This document shows, piece after piece, positions 36,608-44,748 of a DNA stretch of 64,000 bases. Origin of the DNA: G965200765 sp965200765 (GTDB lineage: Bacteria; Pseudomonadota; Gammaproteobacteria; Arenicellales; JAJDZL01); NCBI GenBank assembly GCA_965200765.1, contig OZ241380.1, positions 310,001 through 374,000 on the forward strand, in the 5' to 3' direction. Numbering within the stretch: the stretch's first letter is position 1; every line of letters starts with the position of its first letter. Under the pieces are notes generated by a model, which worked only from the letters and a program-made list of their open reading frames with translations, ran no database searches and was not told the origin of the DNA. The position numbers and the translations under genes were made by a program.

Positions 36608-36700
36608 ATGCCTGAATGGCAGGAGGATTTTCCCGTTCTGAATCAATTTGCAGAGCAGTGTCCGTCTTCGGACTGCTTGAAAGTTTGCTTTGCCGCATAA
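36608..36700 (+). CDS. Possible 30-residue small protein between proA and nadD
   Basis: An ATG with GGAGAGG 6 nt upstream opens a 30-codon frame (MPEWQEDFPVLNQFAEQCPS, then SDCLKVCFAA). Its TAA is directly followed by the nadD ATG (TAAATG). The composition is soluble and acidic with three Cys. nadD itself has no visible Shine-Dalgarno, so translation of this frame may deliver ribosomes to nadD. I do not recognise a family. Confidence 0.42.
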   Translation: MPEWQEDFPVLNQFAEQCPSSDCLKVCFAA

Positions 36701-37336
36701 ATGCATCCGATTGGAATATTCGGCGGTACGTTTGATCCGATTCATCGCGGACACATTGAAACGGTGCTTGACGTCTGTCGTTGCACTGGAATGCGGAAAG
36801 TTTTTTTTGTTCCAAATGCGCGTCCTGTACATCGTCCTGCTCCGTCGACTCAAACCAGGCATCGCTGGAACATGTTGCAACTAGCCTTGTCCGACTATTC
36901 TGAATTGATTGCGGATGATCGGGAAATCAAGCGCTCCGATCAATCCTACATGGTTCCTACCTTGCGATCCTTTCGCTTACAGTACGAGACTCATTCGCTG
37001 TGTTTGATTCTGGGTATTGACGCTTTTGCCGAACTGGAAACTTGGTACCGCTGGCAGGAAGTGTTGCAATTGGCAAATATTATTGTGATGGACCGACCGG
37101 GGTTTCAGCATAGCAAAAACGACCTGCCTTGCAGGGAGAGTCTGACCCGCGTGGAAGAAGTGATTCAATCCGCATTCGGGCGAGTGTGTTTTGTACCGGT
37201 GACTGAAGTCGATGTATCGGCAACAGATATTCGAATGAAAATTACCAGAGAAGAGGACTGCACGGATGATGTTCCGCTGAAGGTGCGGGAGTATATCCTG
37301 CAAAATGGACTTTACAAGGAAGAGGTGCTGGATTGA
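36701..37336 (+). CDS. nadD: Nicotinate-nucleotide adenylyltransferase
   Basis: Transfers AMP to nicotinate mononucleotide, making deamido-NAD. 211 residues. The N-terminal GIFGGTFDPIHRGHIETV includes the nucleotidyltransferase (T/H)xGH motif; VSATDIR is replaced by VSATDIRMKI, as expected near the C-terminus, with LILGIDAFAELETWYRW in the middle. The ATG abuts the stop of a small upstream frame. The stop overlaps the rsfS TTG by 4 bp. Confidence 0.95.
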   Translation: MHPIGIFGGTFDPIHRGHIETVLDVCRCTGMRKVFFVPNARPVHRPAPSTQTRHRWNMLQLALSDYSELIADDREIKRSDQSYMVPTLRSFRLQYETHSLCLILGIDAFAELETWYRWQEVLQLANIIVMDRPGFQHSKNDLPCRESLTRVEEVIQSAFGRVCFVPVTEVDVSATDIRMKITREEDCTDDVPLKVREYILQNGLYKEEVLD

Positions 37337-37713
37337 ATACTGATCAGTTGCTGGAGGCAATCGTAAATGCAATTGGTGATGCCAAGGGCTTGAATATCAG
37401 CGTGCTGGATGTTCGGGAAATGACTGTAGTAACCGATTACATGGTCATTGTTACCGGAAATTCGTCCAGACATGTCAAATCCATTTCAAGAACAGTTGTG
37501 CAAAATTTGACGGATGCCAGACGCAAGCCGATCGGGCTTGAAGGTGAACAGTTTGCCCAATGGATACTGATAGACTACGGGGATGTTATTGTTCACGTAA
37601 TGGATGCGGCAACCCGGGAATTTTACAGTCTGGAGAGTATTTGGAAGGTATCGCTAAAAGAGTCAGTTGCCAAGGACGCTGAAGCCGGTACGGCCAGCAT
37701 GCCTGTCAATTGA
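37333..37713 (+). CDS. rsfS: Ribosomal silencing factor RsfS
   Basis: Binds uL14 and blocks subunit joining when nutrients run out. 126 residues with the family pattern ISVLDVREMTVVTDYMVIVTGNSSRHVKS and EGEQFAQWILIDYGDVIVHVMD, followed by FYSLESIWK. It begins with TTG overlapping the nadD stop, and ends overlapping the maf ATG (TGATG). The nadD-rsfS adjacency is widely conserved. Confidence 0.96.
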   Translation: MNTDQLLEAIVNAIGDAKGLNISVLDVREMTVVTDYMVIVTGNSSRHVKSISRTVVQNLTDARRKPIGLEGEQFAQWILIDYGDVIVHVMDAATREFYSLESIWKVSLKESVAKDAEAGTASMPVN

Positions 37714-38414
37714 TGCAGTTTGAAAAATCGAATTCCGCCAAGATTGATTCCGTGCAATCCACTGAACCAATAGTTCATTTGGCTTCATCATCGCCGCAAC
37801 GGAGACAGTTGCTTGCCGCGCTTCGTGTTCCGTTTGATATTGTAAAACCGGAAATCGACGAATCAGTATTGCAGGCCGAGGACCCGGAGGCCTATGTGCA
37901 GCGACTTGCTTTGGAAAAAGCGACACATGGTGCCCGAATGACACGTGCTTGTGAACTTCCTGTGCTTGGTGCGGATACCTGTGTAGTATGCGAAGGTCAA
38001 ATTCTTGGAAAGCCTGTCAGCGAATTCGATGCGAAACGCATGCTTCGGTTGCTGTCCGGTCGAGAACATCAGGTTTACACAGCGATTGCTTTGGTTTATC
38101 AAAATTCGATGCAGGTGGAATGCTCCTGCAATGCAGTCGAATTTGGACTGCTTGCCGACCGACAGATTGATGAATATTGGGCTTGCGGTGAGTCAAAAGG
38201 CCGGGCCGGTGCTTACGCCATTCAGGGGAAGGCTGCAAAATTTATCAATCGACTTGAAGGTAGCTACAGCGCCGTCGTAGGCTTGCCGGTCAAGCTGGCA
38301 ATTGCGTTATTGCAAAGAGCTGGAATTCCAGTGGTTTCGTATGAAGAAGTACTGAGAAATAAATACTTGTCATTGCCTGATAGCAACCATTGGAAAGGCA
38401 ATTACTGGCTATAG
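37713..38414 (+). CDS. maf: Maf-family nucleoside triphosphate pyrophosphatase
   Basis: Hydrolyses non-canonical or modified NTPs to NMPs. 233 residues, about 25 more than usual because of an N-terminal extension before LASSSPQRRQLLAAL. Family residues: ADTCVVCEGQILGKP, KRMLRLLSGREHQVYTAI, and GRAGAYAIQGKAAKFINRLEGSYSAVVGLP. The GRAGAYAIQG loop is the (d)TTP/UTP (YhdE-like) type rather than the m7GTP type. It is the last gene of the leuS-to-maf run; a GC hairpin follows at 38465. Confidence 0.92.
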   Translation: MQFEKSNSAKIDSVQSTEPIVHLASSSPQRRQLLAALRVPFDIVKPEIDESVLQAEDPEAYVQRLALEKATHGARMTRACELPVLGADTCVVCEGQILGKPVSEFDAKRMLRLLSGREHQVYTAIALVYQNSMQVECSCNAVEFGLLADRQIDEYWACGESKGRAGAYAIQGKAAKFINRLEGSYSAVVGLPVKLAIALLQRAGIPVVSYEEVLRNKYLSLPDSNHWKGNYWL

Positions 38415-38464
38415 CGAAGGGGACATGAAGCAACACGTCAATTCGTGCAAAAATTACCGTTTTC

Positions 38465-38485
38465 CCGGGTTGCTGCACAACCCGG
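38465..38485. other. GC-rich 8-bp hairpin after maf
   Basis: Perfect stem CCGGGTTG/CAACCCGG with loop CTGCA, 50 bp after maf. No T-run follows on the plus strand (ATTCAATAAAT), so if it terminates maf transcription it is not a classical intrinsic terminator. A second small hairpin (CAACAG/CTGTTG) lies at 38563-38581. Confidence 0.4.
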
Positions 38486-38650
38486 ATTCAATAAATACTG
38501 GTTTCAGTACCACACTCAATCTCCGCTAAACTCGGCAATTGCTGTATTATGAGTGCTGTGCGCAACAGTTTTTTCCTGTTGTCAATGCTTCAAGTTTTTT
38601 TGCAGTATCCGAGCGATGTCGGGTAAGTATTCAATAAAATCAATAATGTA

Positions 38651-41600
38651 ATGAGTTCCACAGATTTACCGGACAGGCCGGAACACTCCGAATTTGGACG
38701 ACTGGTGTTTCGATGGCTTTTGAGAATTGTTGCCGTTGTAACAAGCTTGGCGATTGCGGCCGTGATTCTGGTGTTTGTTTTGCTAGCGAACATTGACTAC
38801 ATTTCACCAGCGGTGAAACGCATGCTGAATCAGCAAGAAAACATTCAAGTGGATTTCAGCAAGATTGAAGTTGCCTGGGCTAGCCTGAAGCCTTCATTTC
38901 ACATATTGAATCTCGTGGTTGATTTCGAGCAGGAAAACTTCGACCTTGATTTGACAGTCAATTCAGTTGATGTGAAGCCTACTTTCGGGGATATTCTTGG
39001 TGGCGTATTGAGTGTGGAGCATGTGGCGTTGTCAAAGCCGAGACTCAGGGGGACAATTCGTTTGGACGCGCAGACCGAGCGTGAAGATAAATCCGGTACC
39101 AGACATTGGAAAGAGTCAGCTGGCAATTGGCTGGCAAGCGTCAGACGAATCAAGAAAATTGTCGTTGAGGACGGTCAGTTCAATCTGGAATTGATGACCG
39201 AGACACAGTCGCTTCCAGCGATCGGAACTGTGAAGTTTCAGACGGAGCCGACCGAGAAAGGATATCGCATGAAAGGCAATGTGGATACTGCCTTGATTAA
39301 TCAGTCGACCATTGATTTGAGTTTGGACCTCACTGAGTCAAGTCAAGCCGACGGGGTGCCCAAAGCCGAGTTTGAGCTCAATGCAAATTCGGTGGACATG
39401 GCATGGTTCGATATTCTGGGAATACCGCGTGTTCGATTTGCCAACGCAAAGACTGTGGTTGACGCAAGTGTGAAGTCGAACTGGGTTGACGGCGCGCTTG
39501 AATTGATTGAATGGAAAGTAAATGCAACAGACGAAACTCTGGATGGCAACATACCGCATGTCGAATTTGCCAGTGTCAAGAGTCAAGGAAAGTGGTCCAC
39601 CCCATTGAATGCGAAAGATGGCGGGCAGATGGAGGCCAGTGTCGAAATTCAATCATTGGACCTTGCCACCGTCCTGAATACCTTTCCTGAAGCGTTTCCA
39701 CCAAAGTTTCGAACACACATGGAGACCCGGCTTCATGCACTGGAGATGCTGATAATGACGGCCAGTTTTTCCGGGTTGCCAATGCAGTTCATCGAAAACA
39801 CCGAAACTGGCACATTGAAAGTAGACGGAACCTTCCAGAATTTAAACTTCACTTACGGTACTAACCTGCCGCCACTTGAAAACGGCAACGGGCGATTTCA
39901 AGTCCGCGGCAAAAGACTCGAAACGGAAGGAAACACTGGCCTGATTTATGGTGAACCCATTGACTTCTTCAACGCCTCTATTGAAGATTTCATGGTTCCG
40001 AAACCGATCATGGTTGTGGATGGCAACATGTCTTTCCCGGTCGAAAAGGCATTGCAGTTATTTGGCCCGCAGGGTACGGCGTTTCCCGGCAGATCAAAGT
40101 CTATTCATGGCGGTACCGGACGCGGTGTGCTGGACCTGTCCATTCGGGTACCGTTGCGAGAAGGCAAGAAGTTTTCATTTACAGGAGTTGCTGTACCCGA
40201 AGACGATGTGACATTGATCATTCACGAAGGGCCGGTTTTAACGGATTTGAAAGGCTCCGTGGAGTTCGACCGGGCGGGAGTTACTTCCGGCGAATTGAAC
40301 GGCCGCGCATATGGCGGCGAATTTCAGACAATTTTTGTTGCTGTCGTTGCCCAAGGCAATCGAAAGTACAACGGAAAAGCCAGTGGCACAGTTGATTTGA
40401 CAGAATTGGAGCAGGTTCTGGGCCCAACTGTCATTCGCCGTATTCATGGCGCAACAGACTGGGAAGCGCATTACAAGATTGAAGGCGGCAGTGTGGATAT
40501 TGAAATCACTTCTTCACTGCACAATATTACTGTTGATTTACCTGAACCATTTTTGAAGACTCCGTCCGATGTATGGCCGTTTGTTCTGACCATTCAAACA
40601 CAGGACGGTAATTTCCGTACAACGAGTCTTGCCTTGGGGGACAAGTTGCAAGGTACTGCGACTGCTGTTCGCGAGGACAATCAATGGAAAATAACAAGCG
40701 GAGTGTTTGGTACCGGTATGGAGCCGCCGACATTTGAGCCGGGGATGACCGGGTTGCATGTCAACGCAAATCTGCCAGTGTTTGATTATGATCTGTGGAA
40801 AACAGTTTTCACGCGTACGGGGGATCGACCTGATGGCTTGTCGTTCGGCGAAATTCAAAGTGTTGCCGCAAATTTCGACGAGCTGATTTTGGCGCGTCAG
40901 CGTTCCATCCGCAGTGCTGCAATTGATATTCAACGACTGAATACACATTTGCAGGTGCAGATTGACAGTCAGGAAATCAAGGGAATAGCCCGCTATCGCA
41001 CCGCTGAATTTACAGAGGAAGATGAAGTGCCAAGTCTGCATGCGGAGTTTTCCAAATGTCACTTTCCGGAAGCCGCCGAAGGAATTGAGCCGGAACCTGC
41101 CAATCCGTTTGATTTGCCGGAACTGCATTTTACGTGCAACAACATGCGATACGGTGACTACAATTTGGGGGTTGGCAAAATTGTGGGCAAACCATACATA
41201 GGGGGATGGCGGATCGAGGAAGCCAAATTTGAATCGAAGGCCTTGCTATTGACTGCGAGCGGTGCATGGAACTTGAAGGATCGACAGTCTTCCTGGATTG
41301 ACTTCGAGTTTTCATCGGATGCATTTGGCGATGCCATGAGCAATCTTGGTTACCCGGGTGTAGTGGAAGGCGGGACCTCAACGCTGACAGGCAAGTTTCG
41401 ATGGGATGATGCACTGACTAGCTGGCAGCCTTCGAAAGTTTCCGGAACCTGTAATCTGAACGCGCAGCAGGGAAGATTGAAAAGCATAGATAATCCCGGG
41501 CTTGACTTCGTGGGGTTTCTCAACTACGAGACTCTGACTCAGCGGTTGGGTATGAGTTTCGATGAAGTGGGGACGAGCGGACTGGAGTTCGCCACACTGG

Positions 41601-41914
41601 GCGGTTCCTGCGAGATCGAAAACGGCATCATTTCAATCAACGGGTTGCATATCAACGGACCTGGCGCAGAAATGCTTTTATCGGGCACAACCGACTGGAC
41701 CAGCCGAACGCATGACCTCAAATTGCTGGTGGAACCGAAATTGGGGAAAGGAGTAACTACAATTGCAACTTTAATCAATCCGGTAACCGGCGTATGGACT
41801 TATTTGGGGCAGAAATTTCTAACCGAGCAATTGCCACTGAAGATCGGCGCACTCTATTCTGTTACCGGTAGCTGGGATGACCCGAAGATTGAACCGATTG
41901 TCCCTGAAAGTTAA
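38651..41914 (+). CDS. yhdP: YhdP-family AsmA-like protein (phospholipid transport / envelope)
   Basis: 1087 residues: a short cytoplasmic N-terminus, one transmembrane segment (about 20-50, AVVTSLAIAAVILVFVLLAN), a long periplasmic beta-rich bridge, and the AsmA-type C-terminal domain. The closing ATLINPVTGVWTYLGQKFLT and GALYSVTGSWDDPKIEPI are YhdP signatures. YhdP, TamB and YdbH move phospholipids to the outer membrane in enterobacteria. A TAAAAT at 38635-38640 lies only 10 bp before the ATG. The end overlaps the next small gene by 38 bp. Confidence 0.9.
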   Translation: MSSTDLPDRPEHSEFGRLVFRWLLRIVAVVTSLAIAAVILVFVLLANIDYISPAVKRMLNQQENIQVDFSKIEVAWASLKPSFHILNLVVDFEQENFDLDLTVNSVDVKPTFGDILGGVLSVEHVALSKPRLRGTIRLDAQTEREDKSGTRHWKESAGNWLASVRRIKKIVVEDGQFNLELMTETQSLPAIGTVKFQTEPTEKGYRMKGNVDTALINQSTIDLSLDLTESSQADGVPKAEFELNANSVDMAWFDILGIPRVRFANAKTVVDASVKSNWVDGALELIEWKVNATDETLDGNIPHVEFASVKSQGKWSTPLNAKDGGQMEASVEIQSLDLATVLNTFPEAFPPKFRTHMETRLHALEMLIMTASFSGLPMQFIENTETGTLKVDGTFQNLNFTYGTNLPPLENGNGRFQVRGKRLETEGNTGLIYGEPIDFFNASIEDFMVPKPIMVVDGNMSFPVEKALQLFGPQGTAFPGRSKSIHGGTGRGVLDLSIRVPLREGKKFSFTGVAVPEDDVTLIIHEGPVLTDLKGSVEFDRAGVTSGELNGRAYGGEFQTIFVAVVAQGNRKYNGKASGTVDLTELEQVLGPTVIRRIHGATDWEAHYKIEGGSVDIEITSSLHNITVDLPEPFLKTPSDVWPFVLTIQTQDGNFRTTSLALGDKLQGTATAVREDNQWKITSGVFGTGMEPPTFEPGMTGLHVNANLPVFDYDLWKTVFTRTGDRPDGLSFGEIQSVAANFDELILARQRSIRSAAIDIQRLNTHLQVQIDSQEIKGIARYRTAEFTEEDEVPSLHAEFSKCHFPEAAEGIEPEPANPFDLPELHFTCNNMRYGDYNLGVGKIVGKPYIGGWRIEEAKFESKALLLTASGAWNLKDRQSSWIDFEFSSDAFGDAMSNLGYPGVVEGGTSTLTGKFRWDDALTSWQPSKVSGTCNLNAQQGRLKSIDNPGLDFVGFLNYETLTQRLGMSFDEVGTSGLEFATLGGSCEIENGIISINGLHINGPGAEMLLSGTTDWTSRTHDLKLLVEPKLGKGVTTIATLINPVTGVWTYLGQKFLTEQLPLKIGALYSVTGSWDDPKIEPIVPES

Positions 41915-42275
41915 AGGCTTGCGCTACCTCAGGTTGCTGGTTGCCGCGTTGCTCGCGGTTGTATGGTACGCGGCCTATGCGCAGATAATCGACGAGTTTG
42001 AAACCAGAATTTCGGCGACTGAATGGCCCAATCCGATTGATATAGAAGAAGTTTTGTCGTTATCGCAATTGAAAGTAGCGGTAAACCGATACGATCAACT
42101 CCGCGACCCGGTGTTGATCATTCGTTATCCGGGTGGCGATGCCGGCAATGCCTGGGCCATTGAATTGCGCGATGTATTGATCAGTTTGGGAATGGAATCG
42201 GAAAATATTCTGCTGGAATTCGGTTCCGGAAAGTTTGATACGCTACTTGTAATCGTTTCCGAGAAACGGCCATAG
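41877..42275 (+). CDS. Small secreted/membrane-anchored hypothetical protein
   Basis: 132 residues: a basic N-terminus and one hydrophobic segment (LRLLVAALLAVVWYAAYAQI) consistent with a signal peptide (cleavage after AYA) or anchor, then about 90 soluble residues with PVLIIRYPGGDAGNAWAIEL and ILLEFGSGKFDTLLVIV. I do not recognise the family. The start lies within yhdP (38-bp overlap) and the stop is 2 bp before the nitrilase gene, so it is almost certainly co-translated with both neighbours. Confidence 0.7.
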   Translation: MTRRLNRLSLKVKGLRYLRLLVAALLAVVWYAAYAQIIDEFETRISATEWPNPIDIEEVLSLSQLKVAVNRYDQLRDPVLIIRYPGGDAGNAWAIELRDVLISLGMESENILLEFGSGKFDTLLVIVSEKRP

Positions 42276-42277
42276 TC

Positions 42278-43135
42278 ATGTCCGTTATTGCAGCAGTACA
42301 AATGAACTCCGGTGACCGGGTCGAATCCAACTTGAAGGTGGTTGCCGACTTGGTTCAGGAAGCACGAAACTTGGGGGCTAGTGTCGCCGTTTTGCCTGAA
42401 TGCTTTGCATTGATGCCAAAAGATTCACACCAGCGAATATCTGCAAGCGAAGCATTGGACGGAAGCGGTGAAATTGAAATATTTTTGTCGAATTTGGCAA
42501 AAGAAATTGACATCTGGATCGTATCGGGCGGCATGCTGGGTCAGGCCAGTCAAGCAGGCATGGTTCGCAATTCCTGTCTGGTTCACGACTGCACCGGAAC
42601 ACGGGTTGCACGTTACGACAAAATACATTTGTTTGACGTTGTTTTGAAAAACGGTGAACAATACTGCGAGTCAGAGTATACGGAGTCAGGCAAAGAACTG
42701 GTGTTGCAAAAAACTCCGGCGGGGGTTGCCGGTTTGACAATTTGCTACGATGTTCGTTTTCCCGAAATGTATCGCCAGCTCGCATCAAGCGGGGCACAGT
42801 GGTTTCCTGTACCTTCAGCTTTTGCCGCTACTACCGGGAAGGTACACTGGGAGAATTTGCTACGCGCCAGAGCGATAGAAAATCTTGCCTATGTAGTCGC
42901 GCCGGCACAGTATGGAACGCATTCAAATGGCAGAAATACTTATGGGCATACGATGATCGTAGATCCCTGGGGCAATGTCATGGCAAGCAAGGAGCATGGC
43001 GACGGGGTTGTTGTTGCCGAAGTGGATCTGGTGGAGCTTGCCAGATTGCGCAAGACATTTGCTTCATTTCAATTGCATTGCACTTCCGATGACGAAGGTG
43101 CAACTTTGAATTATGCTTCTGCCAACCGTATATAA
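42278..43135 (+). CDS. Carbon-nitrogen hydrolase (Nit1/Nit2-type amidase)
   Basis: Nitrilase-superfamily amidase of 285 residues with the Glu-Lys-Cys triad: Glu41 in VLPECFALMP, Lys115 in YDKIHLFDV and Cys156 in TICYDVRFPE. The HLFDV pattern matches the deaminated-glutathione amidase/omega-amidase branch (Nit1/YbeM), which repairs a side product of transaminases. The position between yhdP and tldD is common in gammaproteobacteria. Confidence 0.9.
   Translation: MSVIAAVQMNSGDRVESNLKVVADLVQEARNLGASVAVLPECFALMPKDSHQRISASEALDGSGEIEIFLSNLAKEIDIWIVSGGMLGQASQAGMVRNSCLVHDCTGTRVARYDKIHLFDVVLKNGEQYCESEYTESGKELVLQKTPAGVAGLTICYDVRFPEMYRQLASSGAQWFPVPSAFAATTGKVHWENLLRARAIENLAYVVAPAQYGTHSNGRNTYGHTMIVDPWGNVMASKEHGDGVVVAEVDLVELARLRKTFASFQLHCTSDDEGATLNYASANRI
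43106..43134 (+). promoter_or_regulatory. Possible promoter overlapping the end of the nitrilase gene (tldD)
   Basis: TTGAAT (43106-43111), a 17-bp spacer, TATATA (43129-43134; a TATAAT register begins at 43131). The predicted start, 43141-43143, coincides with the tldD ATG at 43143, which has no Shine-Dalgarno, so the transcript could be leaderless. Confidence 0.4.
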
Positions 43136-43142
43136 TGAACTG

Positions 43143-44588
43143 ATGGACAAAAAACTGAAAATGGCCAGCAACTTGATGCTTGACTCCGCCAATATGGGCG
43201 AAGCCGAGTTGGATCATCTGCTTGGCCACCTGTCTGGTCGGCAAATTGACCATGCAGATATTTTCTTCGAGTATTCGCGCGAGGAAAGCTGGGTGCTGGA
43301 AGAAGGAATTGTGAAATCTGGCGGATTCAGTATTGACCAGGGTGTGGGTTTGCGCGCTGTGAGTGGTGACAAAACCGGATTTGCCCATTCCGACGAGTTG
43401 TCGTTCCCGGCGTTGGCGGACGCGGCGCGATCGGCGCGCGGTATCGCCAGGGGAACAGGCATTTCACAACAGTCGCTGACTCGAAAATCTGCCAATGTTC
43501 CTGATTTGTACAAATCTGATGATCCGATCCGAAGCATGGAAGAATCTCGGAAAATCACCCTGCTGGAGCAGGTCGACCAGGAAGCTCGCAGACTGGATCC
43601 TCGAATCAAGGAAGTAACAGTAGTACTGGCCGGTGAACAACGGGTAGTGATGGTCGTTCGAAGCGATGGCGAAATTGCTGCCGATGTCCGGCCGCTGGTC
43701 CGGTTAAATGTTTCAGTCGTTGCAGAAGAGAATGGCCGCCGGGAGCAGGCCAGAACTGGCGGCGGCGCGCGTTCGACTTATGAATTTCTGCTGGATAAGG
43801 ATCGCGCCCTCCAGTATGCACGGGAAGCGGTTCGCCAAGCCGTAACAAACCTGGAGTCTGCAAAAGCGCCTGCGGGTACGATGGTGGTTGTACTGGGACC
43901 GGGTTGGCCTGGTATTCTGTTGCATGAAGCAGTTGGACACGGACTGGAAGGTGATTTCAATCGCAAGGGTACTTCAGTGTTCTCAGGCAGAGTAGGTGAA
44001 AAAGTTGCATCAGAGTTGTGTACAGTCGTGGACAACGGCACGATGCTGGATCGCAGGGGCTCATTGAGCGTAGATGACGAAGGAACGCAATCACAGGAGA
44101 CTGTTCTGATTGAAAACGGCATTCTCAAGGGATATATGCAGGATCTGACCAATGCTCGCTTGATGAAGAAAAATCCGACTGGAAATGGTCGCCGTGAATC
44201 TTATTCACATCTACCCATGCCGCGAATGACGAATACTTACATGTTGTCAGGCAGTTCGGAGCATGACGAGATTATTGAATCGGTGGACCAGGGAATCTAT
44301 GCTTGCCAGTTCAGCGGGGGACAAGTGGACATTACGTCCGGCAAATTCGTGTTTTCAGCAAGCGAGGCATATCTGATTGAAAAAGGTCGCATTACTCAGC
44401 CAGTGAAAGGCGCGACACTGACAGGCATGGGGCACGAAGTTCTCGGCAAAATCACCATGGTCGGCAACAATCTGGAGCTGGATAGCGGAGTTGGTACCTG
44501 TGGCAAGGAGGGACAAATGGTGCCTGTAGGAGTTGGACAGCCGACCTTGCGGATTGATGGTCTTACGGTCGGCGGAGAGTTGGTTTAG
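43143..44588 (+). CDS. tldD: Metalloprotease TldD
   Basis: Catalytic half of the TldD/TldE (PmbA) protease that trims modified peptides and degrades CcdA. 481 residues. The zinc motif is HEAVGHGLEGD (HExxxH). The N-terminal ESWVLEEGIVKSG, GVGLRAVSGDKTGFAHSDEL and the C-terminal VGVGQPTLRIDGLTVGGE match the family. The frame is open from 43113, but MDKKLKMASNL at 43143 fits better; 43161 is also possible. Its partner pmbA follows 160 bp later with its own promoter. Confidence 0.95.
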   Translation: MDKKLKMASNLMLDSANMGEAELDHLLGHLSGRQIDHADIFFEYSREESWVLEEGIVKSGGFSIDQGVGLRAVSGDKTGFAHSDELSFPALADAARSARGIARGTGISQQSLTRKSANVPDLYKSDDPIRSMEESRKITLLEQVDQEARRLDPRIKEVTVVLAGEQRVVMVVRSDGEIAADVRPLVRLNVSVVAEENGRREQARTGGGARSTYEFLLDKDRALQYAREAVRQAVTNLESAKAPAGTMVVVLGPGWPGILLHEAVGHGLEGDFNRKGTSVFSGRVGEKVASELCTVVDNGTMLDRRGSLSVDDEGTQSQETVLIENGILKGYMQDLTNARLMKKNPTGNGRRESYSHLPMPRMTNTYMLSGSSEHDEIIESVDQGIYACQFSGGQVDITSGKFVFSASEAYLIEKGRITQPVKGATLTGMGHEVLGKITMVGNNLELDSGVGTCGKEGQMVPVGVGQPTLRIDGLTVGGELV

Positions 44589-44630
44589 GCTTGGACCGGA
44601 ATTTCAGGTCGGCAGGGTATTGCGTGCCGA

Positions 44631-44658
44631 TTGCCACCCTTGTTAGCTGCTGTATAAT
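44631..44658 (+). promoter_or_regulatory. Sigma70 promoter of pmbA
   Basis: TTGCCA (44631-44636), a 16-bp spacer and a perfect TATAAT (44653-44658). Predicted start about 44665, giving a leader of about 84 nt before the pmbA GTG. Confidence 0.6.
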
Positions 44659-44664
44659 CATTTC

Positions 44665-44709
44665 GGTGAAGAACCGGTTTTTCAAATCATTCTTTCACCT
44701 CGGTTCTTC
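44665..44709 (+). promoter_or_regulatory. Inverted repeats in the pmbA leader
   Basis: GAAGAACCG (44668-44676) pairs perfectly with CGGTTCTTC (44701-44709). GGTGAA (44665-44670) pairs with TTCACC (44694-44699). The two pairings overlap at GAA, so they cannot both form completely; this is the geometry of alternative structures. No T-run follows. Confidence 0.4.
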
Positions 44710-44748
44710 GCGCGACAATGTTCGCAAACATTTCAAGGTAAATTGATA

